64,000 nucleotides of DNA from Pseudotamlana haliotis. GTDB taxonomy: Bacteria; Bacteroidota; Bacteroidia; Flavobacteriales; Flavobacteriaceae. A program made the position numbers and the translations under genes. The notes under the pieces were generated by a model. The model saw nothing but the letters and a program-made list of their open reading frames with translations. It ran no database searches and had not been told where the DNA came from. Below are positions 50,331 through 59,403 of this stretch, piece after piece (positions within the stretch are counted from its first letter, which is position 1; each line of letters starts with the position of its first letter). Where the stretch lies: contig NZ_WAAT01000039.1 in assembly GCF_008806375.1 (NCBI RefSeq), forward strand, positions 1 to 64,000, written 5' to 3'.

Positions 50331-50404
50331 GCCGATGTAGCTCAGCTGGCTAGAGCAGCTGATTTGTAATCAGCAGGTCGTGGGTTCGAGTCCCTCCATC
50401 GGCT
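50331..50404 (+). tRNA. tRNA-Thr (anticodon TGT)
   Basis: Acceptor GCCGATG pairs with CATCGGC; the discriminator is T. The anticodon loop TTTGTAA gives anticodon TGT, decoding ACA. CCA is not encoded. It is the first tRNA of the tRNA-Thr/Tyr/Gly/Thr-tuf cluster. Confidence 0.95.
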
Positions 50405-50409
50405 CAAAT

Positions 50410-50447
50410 TTTCTGCAAAAGCAGAAATCTCAAAATAAGATTTGAGA
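50410..50447. repeat. Tandem hairpins after tRNA-Thr
   Basis: TTTCTGC-AAAA-GCAGAAA (50410-50427) is followed at once by TCTCAAA / TTTGAGA (50428-50434 with 50441-50447). The first has the same architecture as the hairpins at 50764-50781 and 63714-63733; it may be a processing or REP-like element. Confidence 0.4.
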
Positions 50448-50479
50448 ACGTTCTTTAAAAGAAATGAAATAAGTTAATT

Positions 50480-50561
<82 letters not shown>

Positions 50562-50622
50562 CAAACTTTTTTTAAGATTCTTTAAAATATTGAAACCTGA
50601 TAAGTGTAAAGCTTATCGAAAT

Positions 50623-50695
50623 GCGAGAGTAGCTCAGTTGGTAGAGCGTCAGCCTTCCAAGCTGAATGTCGCCGGTTCGAACCCGGTCTCTCGCT
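50623..50695 (+). tRNA. tRNA-Gly (anticodon TCC)
   Basis: Acceptor GCGAGAG pairs with CTCTCGC; discriminator T. The loop CTTCCAA in the TCAGC/GCTGA stem gives anticodon TCC. Its last 16 nt plus 4 downstream are duplicated at 50743-50762. Confidence 0.95.
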
Positions 50696-50762
50696 CTAAG
50701 TGAGAAACGGGAGAGAAGTTTATGCTGAGCGTAGACGAAGTAAACCCGGTCTCTCGCTCTAA
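50680..50762. repeat. Direct repeat of the tRNA-Gly 3' end with REP-like core
   Basis: AACCCGGTCTCTCGCTCTAA occurs exactly at 50680-50699 (the tRNA 3' end and flank) and at 50743-50762. Between them lies GTTTATGCTGAGCGTAGACG with AAGTAAAC, an imperfect palindrome of the GCTGAGCGTAG-CGAAG type that is common in Bacteroidota. The unit is 63 bp. It looks like a local duplication or a REP-type insertion that copied the tRNA end. Confidence 0.6.
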
Positions 50763-50763
50763 A

Positions 50764-50792
50764 TTCCTGCGAAGGCAGGAAGCTCTTTTTTT
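50764..50792. repeat. TTCCTGC-GAAG-GCAGGAA hairpin with T tract
   Basis: A 7-bp stem (50764-50770 with 50775-50781), loop GAAG, is followed by GCTC and T7 (50786-50792). It resembles the hairpin at 63714-63733 and could act as a weak terminator or a REP-like element between tRNA-Gly and tRNA-Thr. Confidence 0.45.
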
Positions 50793-50842
50793 AGAATAAC
50801 CTTTTTAAGGTTTTTTGAGAAAATAGGAAATAAAAACTTTAC

Positions 50843-50914
50843 GCCGGTGTAGCTCAGGGGTAGAGCGTTTCCTTGGTAAGGAAGAGGTCACGAGTTCAAA
50901 TCTCGTCATTGGCT
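50843..50914 (+). tRNA. tRNA-Thr (anticodon GGT)
   Basis: Acceptor GCCGGTG pairs with CATTGGC (two G-U pairs); discriminator T. The anticodon loop TTGGTAA gives GGT. It is immediately upstream of tuf. Confidence 0.93.
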
Positions 50915-50984
50915 CTATATTTAGATTAAAAAATTAGAATACACTAATATTATTATATAACTAAGATTAAATTTTTTTAAAAAC

Positions 50985-52172
50985 ATGGCAAAGGCAACTT
51001 TCGATCGTTCAAAACCACACTTAAATATTGGTACAATTGGACACGTAGATCACGGTAAAACAACTTTAACTGCTGCTATTACTAAAGTATTAGCTGATGC
51101 AGGTTTATCAGAATCAAGAGATTTCGATACTATCGATAACGCTCCAGAAGAAAAAGAAAGAGGTATTACAATTAATACTTCACACGTTGAGTATCAAACA
51201 GAAAATCGTCACTACGCGCACGTTGACTGTCCAGGTCACGCCGATTACGTAAAGAACATGGTTACTGGTGCTGCTCAAATGGATGGTGCAATCTTAGTGG
51301 TAGCTGCTACTGATGGTCCTATGCCACAAACTCGTGAGCACATCTTATTAGGTCGTCAAGTAGGTATTCCTCGTATCGTTGTTTTCTTAAACAAAGTTGA
51401 TATGGTGGATGATGAAGAGCTTTTAGAGCTTGTTGATATGGAAGTTAGAGATTTATTATCTTTCTACGAGTACGATGGAGATAATGGTCCTGTAATTTCT
51501 GGTTCTGCTTTAGGTGCACTTAACGGTGAGCAAAAATGGGTAGATACTGTAATGGAATTAATGAATGCTTGTGATGAGTGGATTGAAGAGCCTGTACGTG
51601 ATATGGATAAGCCTTTCTTAATGCCTATCGAAGATGTATTCTCTATTACTGGTCGTGGTACTGTTGCAACTGGTCGTATTGAAACTGGTGTTGCTCAAAC
51701 AGGTGACCCTGTAGATATCGTTGGTATGGGAGCTGAGAAATTAACTTCTACTATTACTGGTATTGAAATGTTCCGTCAAATTTTAGATAGAGGTGAAGCT
51801 GGTGATAACGCTGGTATCTTATTAAGAGGTATTGAGAAATCTCAAATCTCAAGAGGTATGGTAATCGTTAAGCCTGGTTCTGTAACTCCTCACGCTAAAT
51901 TTAAAGCTGAGGTTTATATCCTTAAGAAAGAAGAAGGTGGACGTCACACTCCATTCCACAACAACTACCGTCCACAGTTCTACGTACGTACAACTGACGT
52001 AACAGGAAACATCCAACTTCCTGATGGAGTTGAAATGGTTATGCCTGGAGATAACTTAACTATCACTGTTGAATTAATCAACACGATTGCAATGAACGTA
52101 GGTTTACGTTTCGCTATCCGTGAAGGTGGTAGAACAGTTGGTGCAGGTCAGGTAACTGAAATTTTAGACTAA
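50985..52172 (+). CDS. tuf: Elongation factor Tu
   Basis: EF-Tu delivers aminoacyl-tRNA to the ribosome as a GTPase. The 395-residue protein has G1 GHVDHGKTT (19-27), the switch [16 protein letters not shown]3 [10 protein letters not shown]4 NKVD (about 135), G5 SGSALGA, and the C-terminal EF-Tu barrel ([32 protein letters not shown]). Codon use is strongly biased toward a small set of codons, as expected for a highly expressed gene. The order tRNA-tuf-tRNA-Trp-secE is preserved as in other Bacteroidota. Confidence 0.98.
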   Translation: MAKATFDRSKPHLNIGTIGHVDHGKTTLTAAITKVLADAGLSESRDFDTIDNAPEEKERGITINTSHVEYQTENRHYAHVDCPGHADYVKNMVTGAAQMDGAILVVAATDGPMPQTREHILLGRQVGIPRIVVFLNKVDMVDDEELLELVDMEVRDLLSFYEYDGDNGPVISGSALGALNGEQKWVDTVMELMNACDEWIEEPVRDMDKPFLMPIEDVFSITGRGTVATGRIETGVAQTGDPVDIVGMGAEKLTSTITGIEMFRQILDRGEAGDNAGILLRGIEKSQISRGMVIVKPGSVTPHAKFKAEVYILKKEEGGRHTPFHNNYRPQFYVRTTDVTGNIQLPDGVEMVMPGDNLTITVELINTIAMNVGLRFAIREGGRTVGAGQVTEILD

Positions 52173-52203
52173 TTAATAATTAGTTGAATCAAAATAATAA
52201 GCT

Positions 52204-52229
52204 AAGGTATTCCTTTTTTGGAATACCTT
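52204..52229 (+). terminator. Hairpin downstream of tuf
   Basis: AAGGTATTCC / GGAATACCTT form a perfect 10-bp stem with a T6 loop (52204-52213 with 52220-52229). No clear T tail follows, so it may be a processing or attenuation structure between tuf and tRNA-Trp. Confidence 0.5.
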
Positions 52230-52240
52230 GACTTATGTTT

Positions 52241-52313
52241 ACGGGCGTAGCTCAGTTGGTAGAGCACTGGTCTCCAAAACCAGGTGTCGGGAGTTCGAGT
52301 CTCTCCGCCCGTG
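52241..52313 (+). tRNA. tRNA-Trp (anticodon CCA)
   Basis: Acceptor ACGGGCG pairs with CGCCCGT; discriminator G. The anticodon loop CTCCAAA gives CCA. CCA 3' end is not encoded. It is located between tuf and secE, the standard position. Confidence 0.95.
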
Positions 52314-52461
52314 CAAAAAATGAGAAATGGTTTTTATAACTGTTTCTCATCATTTGGATAAACGTGATGGCATAAGTGGTACTCACGACAAGTAAATAAT
52401 AGGATTGCCTGTTAAAAATTAAAATGGATACTTGTATCAATTAGATTAAAAAGAAACAACA

Positions 52462-52656
52462 ATGGCTGGATTTGTAAATTATATAAAGGAATCATTCGGA
52501 GAACTAAAGAATAATGTGACTTGGCCAACTTGGGCTGAAGGACAGAGTTTAACTATTTTAGTTGCTGTATTTTCAATTATATTTTCACTTGCTATTTGGG
52601 GTGTTGATACTGTATTTAGCAAGGTGATTGCAACTTACTTTGATTTGATTCGTTAA
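52462..52656 (+). CDS. secE: Preprotein translocase subunit SecE
   Basis: SecE is the small essential subunit of the SecYEG protein-export channel. The 64-residue product has the short amphipathic/charged N-terminal region (FVNYIKESFGELKNNVTWPTW, the family motif K-N-V-x-W-P) and one membrane helix (LTILVAVFSIIFSLAIWGVDTV). It is shorter than E. coli SecE, which has extra N-terminal helices, but normal for Bacteroidota. It precedes nusG by 25 bp, as in most bacteria. Confidence 0.93.
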   Translation: MAGFVNYIKESFGELKNNVTWPTWAEGQSLTILVAVFSIIFSLAIWGVDTVFSKVIATYFDLIR

Positions 52657-52681
52657 GACTAAACAGAAAAAAGAATATTTT

Positions 52682-53236
52682 ATGTCTGAAGTAAGTGATA
52701 AAAAATGGTACGTTGTTCGTGCAGTAAGTGGTCAAGAGAACAAAATTAAAAGTTATATCGAAAACGAAATTGCTCGTTTAGGTATGCAAGATTATGTTGA
52801 TCAAGTATTAGTGCCTACAGAACGTGTTGTTCAAATTCGTAACGGAAAAAAAATTCATAAGGAAAAAGTGTTTTTTCCTGGATATATTATGGTTCAAGCC
52901 AATTTAACTGGTGAAGTACCGCACATTATTAGATCGGTTACCAATGTAATTGGATTTTTAGGTGAAACTAAAGGAGGTGATCCTGTGCCATTAAGACAAT
53001 CTGAAGTAAACAGAATGTTAGGTAAAGTAGATGAGCTTTCTGTTGAGGAAACTGCTAATGTAGCGATTCCTTATACAAAAGGTGAAACCGTTAAAGTTAT
53101 CGATGGTCCTTTCAATGGATTTGATGGAACGATTGAGAAAATTAACGAAGAGAAGCGTAAACTTGAAGTGATGGTTAAGATTTTCGGAAGAAAAACACCA
53201 TTAGAGTTAAGTTATATGCAAGTTGAAAAAGTATAA
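52682..53236 (+). CDS. nusG: Transcription termination/antitermination factor NusG
   Basis: The 184-residue protein has the NGN domain (KWYVVRAVSGQENKIKSYIE near the N-terminus; FFPGYIMVQANLTGE) and the C-terminal KOW motif (GETVKVIDGPFNGFDGTIEKI). NusG binds RNA polymerase and couples it to ribosomes and Rho. Length is normal for Bacteroidota. It is part of the secE-nusG-rplKAJL-rpoBC block. Confidence 0.96.
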   Translation: MSEVSDKKWYVVRAVSGQENKIKSYIENEIARLGMQDYVDQVLVPTERVVQIRNGKKIHKEKVFFPGYIMVQANLTGEVPHIIRSVTNVIGFLGETKGGDPVPLRQSEVNRMLGKVDELSVEETANVAIPYTKGETVKVIDGPFNGFDGTIEKINEEKRKLEVMVKIFGRKTPLELSYMQVEKV

Positions 53237-53308
53237 TAGTGTTACAATTAAGATAGGTGAGTCTTTCGCTTCCAAAAGAGAGATAACACCAAAATTAAAT
53301 TATTAAAA
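53237..53308 (+). promoter_or_regulatory. nusG-rplK leader with potential base stem
   Basis: The 72-nt spacer can close a GTGTTA / TAACAC stem (53239-53244 with 53284-53289) with inner CTTT...AAAG pairing. L1 or L11 autoregulatory sites often lie in this position; no consensus is clear enough to assign one. Confidence 0.3.
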
Positions 53309-53746
53309 ATGGCAAAAGAATTAGGTAAAGTAGTTAAGTTACAAGTTCGGGGAGGTGCTGCGAATCCGTCGCCACCGGTTGGACCCGCTTTAGGAGCTGC
53401 AGGTGTTAACATCATGGAGTTCTGTAAGCAATTCAATGCTAGAACACAAGACAAGGCTGGTAAAGTATTACCAGTTGTGATTTCTGTTTACAAAGACAAA
53501 TCATTTGACTTTGTAATTAAGACACCACCAGCGGCAGTTCAATTATTAGAAGCTGCCAAGTTGAAAAAGGGTTCTGGAGAGCCAAACCGAAAAAAAGTAG
53601 CTAAAGTATCTTGGGACCAAATCAAGACTATAGCAGAAGACAAAATGGTAGATTTAAATGCATTTACAATTGAGTCAGCTATGAAAATGATTGCAGGTAC
53701 AGCAAGATCGATGGGAATCACTGTAACAGGAACATTTCCTTCTTAA
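53309..53746 (+). CDS. rplK: 50S ribosomal protein uL11
   Basis: The 145-residue uL11 binds 23S rRNA at the GTPase-associated centre. The N-terminal [20 protein letters not shown] is followed by [19 protein letters not shown], the family signature, and the C-terminal domain has [14 protein letters not shown]. It is followed by rplA with a 20-bp spacer, the classical L11-L1 pair. Codon usage is of the highly expressed type. Confidence 0.97.
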   Translation: MAKELGKVVKLQVRGGAANPSPPVGPALGAAGVNIMEFCKQFNARTQDKAGKVLPVVISVYKDKSFDFVIKTPPAAVQLLEAAKLKKGSGEPNRKKVAKVSWDQIKTIAEDKMVDLNAFTIESAMKMIAGTARSMGITVTGTFPS

Positions 53747-53766
53747 TCTATTAAAGACATTACAAA

Positions 53767-54456
53767 ATGGCAAGATTAACAAAAAAGCAAAAAGAAGCTT
53801 TAGCGAAAATTGAAAAAGGAAGAGTATATTCATTAGAAGATGCATCAGCCTTAATTAAAGAAGTTACCAATACAAAATTTGATGCGTCAGTAGACTTAGC
53901 TGTACGTTTAGGAGTAGATCCTCGTAAAGCAAATCAAATGGTAAGAGGTGTGGTATCTCTTCCTCACGGTACTGGTAAAGACGTAAAAGTATTAGCATTA
54001 GTAACACCAGACAAAGAAGCAGAAGCTAAAGAAGCGGGTGCTGATTATGTAGGTTTAGATGAGTACCTTGATAAAATCAAGAGTGGTTGGACAGACGTTG
54101 ATGTTATTATTACTATGCCTAGCGTTATGGGTAAATTAGGTCCTTTAGGACGTGTATTAGGTCCTCGTGGTTTAATGCCTAACCCAAAGACAGGAACAGT
54201 AACAATGGATGTTGCAAAAGCTGTATCAGAAGTAAAAGCTGGTAAAATTGACTTTAAAGTTGATAAAACTGGTATTGTACACGCTGCTATCGGTAAAGCA
54301 TCTTTCAGTGCTGATAAAATTGCAGATAATGCAAATGAATTATTACAAACATTATTGAAATTAAAACCAACAACTGCAAAAGGTGTTTATGTAAAAAGCA
54401 TTTTTATGTCTTCTACAATGAGCCCAAGTATCGCTGTTGATTCTAAAATTGGTTAA
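53767..54456 (+). CDS. rplA: 50S ribosomal protein uL1
   Basis: uL1 forms the mobile L1 stalk of the large subunit and is the usual repressor of the L11 operon. The 229-residue sequence has [37 protein letters not shown] and the [20 protein letters not shown] signature followed by [17 protein letters not shown]. It lies between rplK and rplJ in the standard order. Confidence 0.97.
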   Translation: MARLTKKQKEALAKIEKGRVYSLEDASALIKEVTNTKFDASVDLAVRLGVDPRKANQMVRGVVSLPHGTGKDVKVLALVTPDKEAEAKEAGADYVGLDEYLDKIKSGWTDVDVIITMPSVMGKLGPLGRVLGPRGLMPNPKTGTVTMDVAKAVSEVKAGKIDFKVDKTGIVHAAIGKASFSADKIADNANELLQTLLKLKPTTAKGVYVKSIFMSSTMSPSIAVDSKIG

Positions 54457-54475
54457 TTAAGTTAAAACTTTTATT

Positions 54476-54997
54476 ATGACAAGAGAAGAAAAATCATTGG
54501 TAATTGAGGAATTAACTGCAGAATTAGCTAATAACGCAAATATCTACTTAACTGATATTTCTGGATTAAACGCTGATACTACCTCAAATTTACGTCGTGC
54601 TGCTTTTAAAGCAAACGTACAAATGGCAGTTGTTAAAAATACATTACTTGCAAAAGCAATGGAGGCTTCAGATAGAGATTTTGGAGATTTACCTTCAGTA
54701 CTTAAAGGAAATACATCTGTGATGTATTCTGAGACAGGTAACGTACCAGCTAAGTTGATTAAAAACTTCCGTAAAAAATCAGAGAAGCCTTTATTAAAAG
54801 GTGCTTTTATTGAGGAAGCTGTTTACATCGGTGACGAACAATTAGACATGTTAGTTGATATCAAGTCTAAGGAAGAGTTAATTGGAGAGATTGTTGGATT
54901 ATTACAATCGCCTGCTAAAAACGTTGTATCGGCTCTTAAATCAGGAGGAAGTACAATAGCTGGACTTATAAAAACACTATCTGAAAAAGAAGGATAG
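54476..54997 (+). CDS. rplJ: 50S ribosomal protein uL10
   Basis: uL10 anchors L7/L12 dimers to the ribosome. The 173-residue sequence has NIYLTDISGLNADTTSNLR, MAVVKNTLLAKAM and a C-terminal helix region (VVSALKSGGSTIAGLIKTL) that recruits L12. It is 19 bp downstream of rplA; the stop is followed by a 62-bp gap before rplL. Confidence 0.96.
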   Translation: MTREEKSLVIEELTAELANNANIYLTDISGLNADTTSNLRRAAFKANVQMAVVKNTLLAKAMEASDRDFGDLPSVLKGNTSVMYSETGNVPAKLIKNFRKKSEKPLLKGAFIEEAVYIGDEQLDMLVDIKSKEELIGEIVGLLQSPAKNVVSALKSGGSTIAGLIKTLSEKEG

Positions 54998-55059
54998 TCT
55001 TAAATAGTACGCACTTTATTACAATTATATTATTACAAAATCATTAAAACGATAGAAAA

Positions 55060-55434
55060 ATGGCAGATTTAAAAGATTTCGCAGAACAATTAGTTAACCT
55101 TACTGTAAAAGAAGTAAACGAGTTAGCAACTATATTAAAAGATGAGTATGGTATCGAGCCTGCTGCTGCTGCTGCAGTTGCTGTTGCTGGTCCTGCTGCA
55201 GGTGGAGAAGCTGAAGAAGCTCAAACTGAATTTGATGTAATCTTAAAAGCAGCTGGTGGATCTAAATTAGCAGTTGTAAAATTAGTTAAAGAATTAACTG
55301 GTTTAGGATTAAAAGAGGCTAAAGGTTTAGTTGATGACGCACCAAGCCCAATCAAAGAAGCAGTTTCTAAAGACGAAGCTGAAGCTCTTAAAGCTCAATT
55401 AGAAGAGGCTGGAGCAGAGGTAGAGCTTAAGTAA
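55060..55434 (+). CDS. rplL: 50S ribosomal protein bL12
   Basis: bL12 forms the factor-recruiting stalk. The 124-residue sequence has the N-terminal dimerisation helices ([19 protein letters not shown]), the Ala/Gly-rich hinge ([15 protein letters not shown]) and the C-terminal factor-binding domain ([32 protein letters not shown]). A strong hairpin in the 124-bp gap separates it from rpoB. Confidence 0.97.
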   Translation: MADLKDFAEQLVNLTVKEVNELATILKDEYGIEPAAAAAVAVAGPAAGGEAEEAQTEFDVILKAAGGSKLAVVKLVKELTGLGLKEAKGLVDDAPSPIKEAVSKDEAEALKAQLEEAGAEVELK

Positions 55435-55457
55435 GCTTAACATCTCAAACATTTAAC

Positions 55458-55493
55458 GGTTTAGGTCTGAAGGCGTTCTTCAAGACCTAAACC
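55458..55493 (+). terminator. rplL-rpoB intergenic hairpin (candidate attenuator)
   Basis: GGTTTAGGTCT (55458-55468) pairs perfectly with AGACCTAAACC (55483-55493); the interior adds GAAG/CTTC around a 5-nt loop. It is followed by only ATTTTG, so termination would be partial, as expected of an attenuator that lowers rpoBC relative to ribosomal-protein output. Confidence 0.55.
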
Positions 55494-55558
55494 ATTTTGC
55501 GTATATAACGTTTACATACGCTACTATTATTTTTTTTTAATCAAAATTCCGTCCATTG

Positions 55559-58500
55559 ATGTTATCAACACAAGCTGAAAGATTAAATTTCTCTTCTATA
55601 ATTAATAGAACGGAATATCCAGACTTCTTGGATATTCAGATTAAATCCTTCCAGGATTTTTTCCAGTTAGAAACTAAATCAGAGGAAAGAGGTGATGAAG
55701 GTCTTTATAATACCTTCATGGAAAACTTTCCAATTACAGATTCTCGTAATCAATTCGTTTTAGAATTTTTAGATTACTTTGTAGATCCACCAAGATATGC
55801 TATTGAAGAGTGTATTGAAAGAGGACTTACTTACAGCGTTCCGCTAAAGGCTAGGTTAAAGTTATATTGTACAGACCCTGAACATGAAGATTTCGAAACC
55901 ATTGTTCAAGATGTGTACTTAGGAACTATTCCTTACATGACGCCTTCTGGAACTTTTTGTATTAATGGTGCAGAGCGTGTTGTAGTATCTCAATTACACC
56001 GTTCACCAGGGGTTTTCTTTGGCCAATCTTTTCACGCCAACGGAACCAAATTATATTCAGCCAGAGTTATACCATTCAAAGGATCTTGGATTGAATTCGC
56101 TACAGATATCAACCAAGTGATGTATGCGTACATCGATAGAAAGAAAAAATTACCTGTTACTACGCTTTTCCGTGCCATTGGTTTTGAGCGTGATAAAGAC
56201 ATTTTAGAGATTTTTGACTTAGCCGAAGAAGCTAAAGTTTCAAAAACAGGATTAAAAAAATACTTAGGAAGAAAATTAGCTGCCCGTGTATTAAATACAT
56301 GGCATGAGGATTTTGTTGATGAAGATACGGGAGAGGTTGTATCTATTGAGCGTAATGAAATTGTGCTTGATCGTGATACAATTCTTGATAAAGAAAATAT
56401 AGAAGAGATTCTTGATGCTGATGTGAAGACTATTCTTTTACATAAAGAAAGTACTGAGCAAGGTGATTATGCTATTATTCATAACACACTTCAAAAGGAT
56501 CCAACAAACTCTGAAAAAGAGGCTGTTGAACATATCTACAGACAACTACGTAATGCTGAGCCGCCAGATGAGGAAACAGCACGTGGTATTATTGATAAAT
56601 TATTCTTTAGTGACCAACGTTACTCTTTAGGAGAAGTTGGACGTTATAGAATGAACAAAAAATTAGGTCTTGATATAGGAATGGATAAGCAAGTGCTTAC
56701 CAAAGAAGATATCATTACCATTATTAAATATTTAATCGAGCTTATCAACTCTAAAGCTGAGATTGATGATATTGATCACTTATCTAACCGTCGTGTACGT
56801 ACCGTTGGTGAGCAATTATCTTCTCAATTTGGTGTTGGTTTAGCACGTATGGCGCGTACCATTCGTGAACGTATGAACGTTCGTGATAATGAGGTGTTTA
56901 CTCCTATTGATTTAATTAATGCTAAGACTTTATCGTCGGTAATTAATTCTTTCTTTGGGACAAACCAGTTATCTCAATTTATGGATCAAACCAATCCACT
57001 AGCTGAAATTACGCATAAGCGTCGTTTATCAGCTCTTGGACCTGGAGGTTTATCAAGAGAGCGTGCAGGATTCGAGGTTCGTGATGTTCACTACACACAC
57101 TACGGACGTTTATGTCCTATTGAAACACCAGAGGGACCAAATATTGGTTTAATTTCTTCACTTTCTGTTTACGCAAAAGTTAACCCAATGGGATTCATTG
57201 AAACACCTTATAGAAAAGTTACTGATGGTGTTGTTGATATTAAAAATGAACCAACTTATTTAAGTGCTGAAGAAGAGGAAGAAAAATTAATCGCTCAAGC
57301 AACTGTTAAAGTTGATGACGATGGAAAAATTCTTCATGATAAGGTTATTGCAAGAATGGAAGGTGACTTCCCAGTAATTGATCCAGGTGCATTACATTAT
57401 ACAGATGTTGCTCCAAATCAAATTTCTTCAATTTCTGCTTCTTTAATTCCGTTCTTAGAGCATGATGATGCGAACCGTGCCTTGATGGGATCAAACATGA
57501 TGCGTCAAGCGGTACCATTATTAAGAGTTGATGCACCAATTGTAGGAACTGGTTTAGAGCGTCAAGTGGCTACTGATTCTAGAGTGTTAATTAATGCTGA
57601 AGGAGAAGGAGAAGTACTTTACGTTGATGCTAAAGAAATACAAATTAGATACGAGCGTACCGAAGATGAAGCTAAAGTAAGTTTTGATAGTGATGTTAAA
57701 ACATACCAATTAGTAAAATACAGAAAAACTAACCAAGGGACATCTATCAACCTAAAACCAATTGTTGTTAAAGGTGATAAAGTTTCTAAAGGTCAAGTTT
57801 TATGTGAAGGGTATGCTACACAAAAAGGAGAATTAGCTTTAGGTAGAAATATGAAAGTAGCCTTTATGCCTTGGAAAGGGTATAACTTTGAGGATGCGAT
57901 TGTAATTTCTGAAAAAGTAGTTCGTGAAGATATATTCACTTCTATCCATATTGATGAGTACTCTCTTGAAGTAAGAGATACTAAATTAGGAAATGAAGAA
58001 TTAACTAACGATATCCCTAACGTTTCTGAAGAGGCTACTAAAGACTTAGATGAAAATGGTATGATTCGCGTTGGTGCCGAGGTTAAGCCTGGTGATATTC
58101 TTATTGGTAAGATTACTCCAAAAGGAGAGTCTGATCCAACTCCTGAAGAAAAATTATTACGTGCGATCTTTGGTGATAAAGCTGGAGATGTGAAAGATGC
58201 TTCTTTAAAAGCTTCACCTTCATTGAATGGTGTTGTTATCGAGAAGAAATTATTCGCAAGAGCCGTAAAAGATAAACGTAAGAGAGCTCAAGATAAAGAT
58301 GATATTCTTGCTTTAGAGGCTCAGTACGATAGAAAGTTTGATGAATTAAAAGATATTTTAGTTGATAAACTTTTCAACATTGTAAACGGAAAAACAGCTC
58401 AAGGTATCTTTAATGATTTAGGAGAAGAAGTTTTACCAAAAGGTAAAAAGTTTACACTTAAAATGTTAAATGCTGTTGATGATTATGCGCATTTAGTGTC

Positions 58501-59371
58501 TGGAAAATGGACAACAGATGATCATACTAATCAATTAGTGGCTGATTTAATTCACAACTACAAGATTAAAGAGAACGATTTACAAGGTTCTTTACGTCGT
58601 GAGAAGTTTACAATCTCTGTAGGTGATGAGTTACCAGCAGGTATTATTAAATTAGCTAAAGTTTATATCGCTAAGAAACGTAAACTTAAAGTAGGTGATA
58701 AAATGGCAGGACGTCACGGTAACAAAGGTATTGTTGCTAGAATTGTTCGTCAAGAAGATATGCCATTCTTAGAAGACGGAACGCCTGTTGATATCGTACT
58801 TAATCCACTTGGTGTACCATCGCGTATGAACATCGGGCAGATTTATGAAACGGTATTAGGTTGGGCCGGACAAAAATTAGGACGTAAATACGCAACACCA
58901 ATCTTTGATGGTGCTTCAATTGATCAAATTAATGAATTTACAGATGAAGCTGGAATTCCAAGATATGGTCATACGTATCTTTACGATGGTGGAACAGGTC
59001 AGCGTTTCGATCAACCAGCAACAGTTGGTGTGATTTACATGCTGAAACTAGGACACATGGTTGATGATAAAATGCACGCACGTTCTATTGGACCTTACTC
59101 ATTAATTACGCAACAACCATTAGGTGGTAAAGCACAGTTTGGTGGTCAGCGTTTTGGTGAGATGGAAGTTTGGGCACTTGAGGCTTATGGCGCATCAAGT
59201 ACCTTACGTGAGATTTTAACTGTAAAATCTGATGATGTTATTGGTAGAGCTAAAACTTACGAAGCTATCGTAAAAGGTGAACCAATGCCAGATCCAGGAT
59301 TACCAGAATCATTCAACGTACTTATGCACGAATTGAAAGGTTTAGGTCTAGACATCAGATTAGAAGAGTAG
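55559..59371 (+). CDS. rpoB: RNA polymerase subunit beta
   Basis: The 1270-residue beta subunit starts [13 protein letters not shown] (ATG at 55559; an in-frame TTG immediately before is not used). The protrusion/lobe region has [13 protein letters not shown] and the rifampicin region [20 protein letters not shown] with [13 protein letters not shown], showing the drug-sensitive-type residues. The C-terminal clamp has GRHGNKGIV and the final [16 protein letters not shown]. The cluster-I motif [11 protein letters not shown] is intact. It is in an operon with rpoC (32-bp spacer). Length and codon usage are normal for Bacteroidota. Confidence 0.98.
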   Translation: MLSTQAERLNFSSIINRTEYPDFLDIQIKSFQDFFQLETKSEERGDEGLYNTFMENFPITDSRNQFVLEFLDYFVDPPRYAIEECIERGLTYSVPLKARLKLYCTDPEHEDFETIVQDVYLGTIPYMTPSGTFCINGAERVVVSQLHRSPGVFFGQSFHANGTKLYSARVIPFKGSWIEFATDINQVMYAYIDRKKKLPVTTLFRAIGFERDKDILEIFDLAEEAKVSKTGLKKYLGRKLAARVLNTWHEDFVDEDTGEVVSIERNEIVLDRDTILDKENIEEILDADVKTILLHKESTEQGDYAIIHNTLQKDPTNSEKEAVEHIYRQLRNAEPPDEETARGIIDKLFFSDQRYSLGEVGRYRMNKKLGLDIGMDKQVLTKEDIITIIKYLIELINSKAEIDDIDHLSNRRVRTVGEQLSSQFGVGLARMARTIRERMNVRDNEVFTPIDLINAKTLSSVINSFFGTNQLSQFMDQTNPLAEITHKRRLSALGPGGLSRERAGFEVRDVHYTHYGRLCPIETPEGPNIGLISSLSVYAKVNPMGFIETPYRKVTDGVVDIKNEPTYLSAEEEEEKLIAQATVKVDDDGKILHDKVIARMEGDFPVIDPGALHYTDVAPNQISSISASLIPFLEHDDANRALMGSNMMRQAVPLLRVDAPIVGTGLERQVATDSRVLINAEGEGEVLYVDAKEIQIRYERTEDEAKVSFDSDVKTYQLVKYRKTNQGTSINLKPIVVKGDKVSKGQVLCEGYATQKGELALGRNMKVAFMPWKGYNFEDAIVISEKVVREDIFTSIHIDEYSLEVRDTKLGNEELTNDIPNVSEEATKDLDENGMIRVGAEVKPGDILIGKITPKGESDPTPEEKLLRAIFGDKAGDVKDASLKASPSLNGVVIEKKLFARAVKDKRKRAQDKDDILALEAQYDRKFDELKDILVDKLFNIVNGKTAQGIFNDLGEEVLPKGKKFTLKMLNAVDDYAHLVSGKWTTDDHTNQLVADLIHNYKIKENDLQGSLRREKFTISVGDELPAGIIKLAKVYIAKKRKLKVGDKMAGRHGNKGIVARIVRQEDMPFLEDGTPVDIVLNPLGVPSRMNIGQIYETVLGWAGQKLGRKYATPIFDGASIDQINEFTDEAGIPRYGHTYLYDGGTGQRFDQPATVGVIYMLKLGHMVDDKMHARSIGPYSLITQQPLGGKAQFGGQRFGEMEVWALEAYGASSTLREILTVKSDDVIGRAKTYEAIVKGEPMPDPGLPESFNVLMHELKGLGLDIRLEE

Positions 59372-59403
59372 TTAATTAATTAAATTCATTTCAACCATAT
59401 ATT

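Noticed and set aside
57345-57539. Minus-strand frames inside rpoB and rpoC
   Set aside because: Antisense shadows of conserved polymerase subunits.
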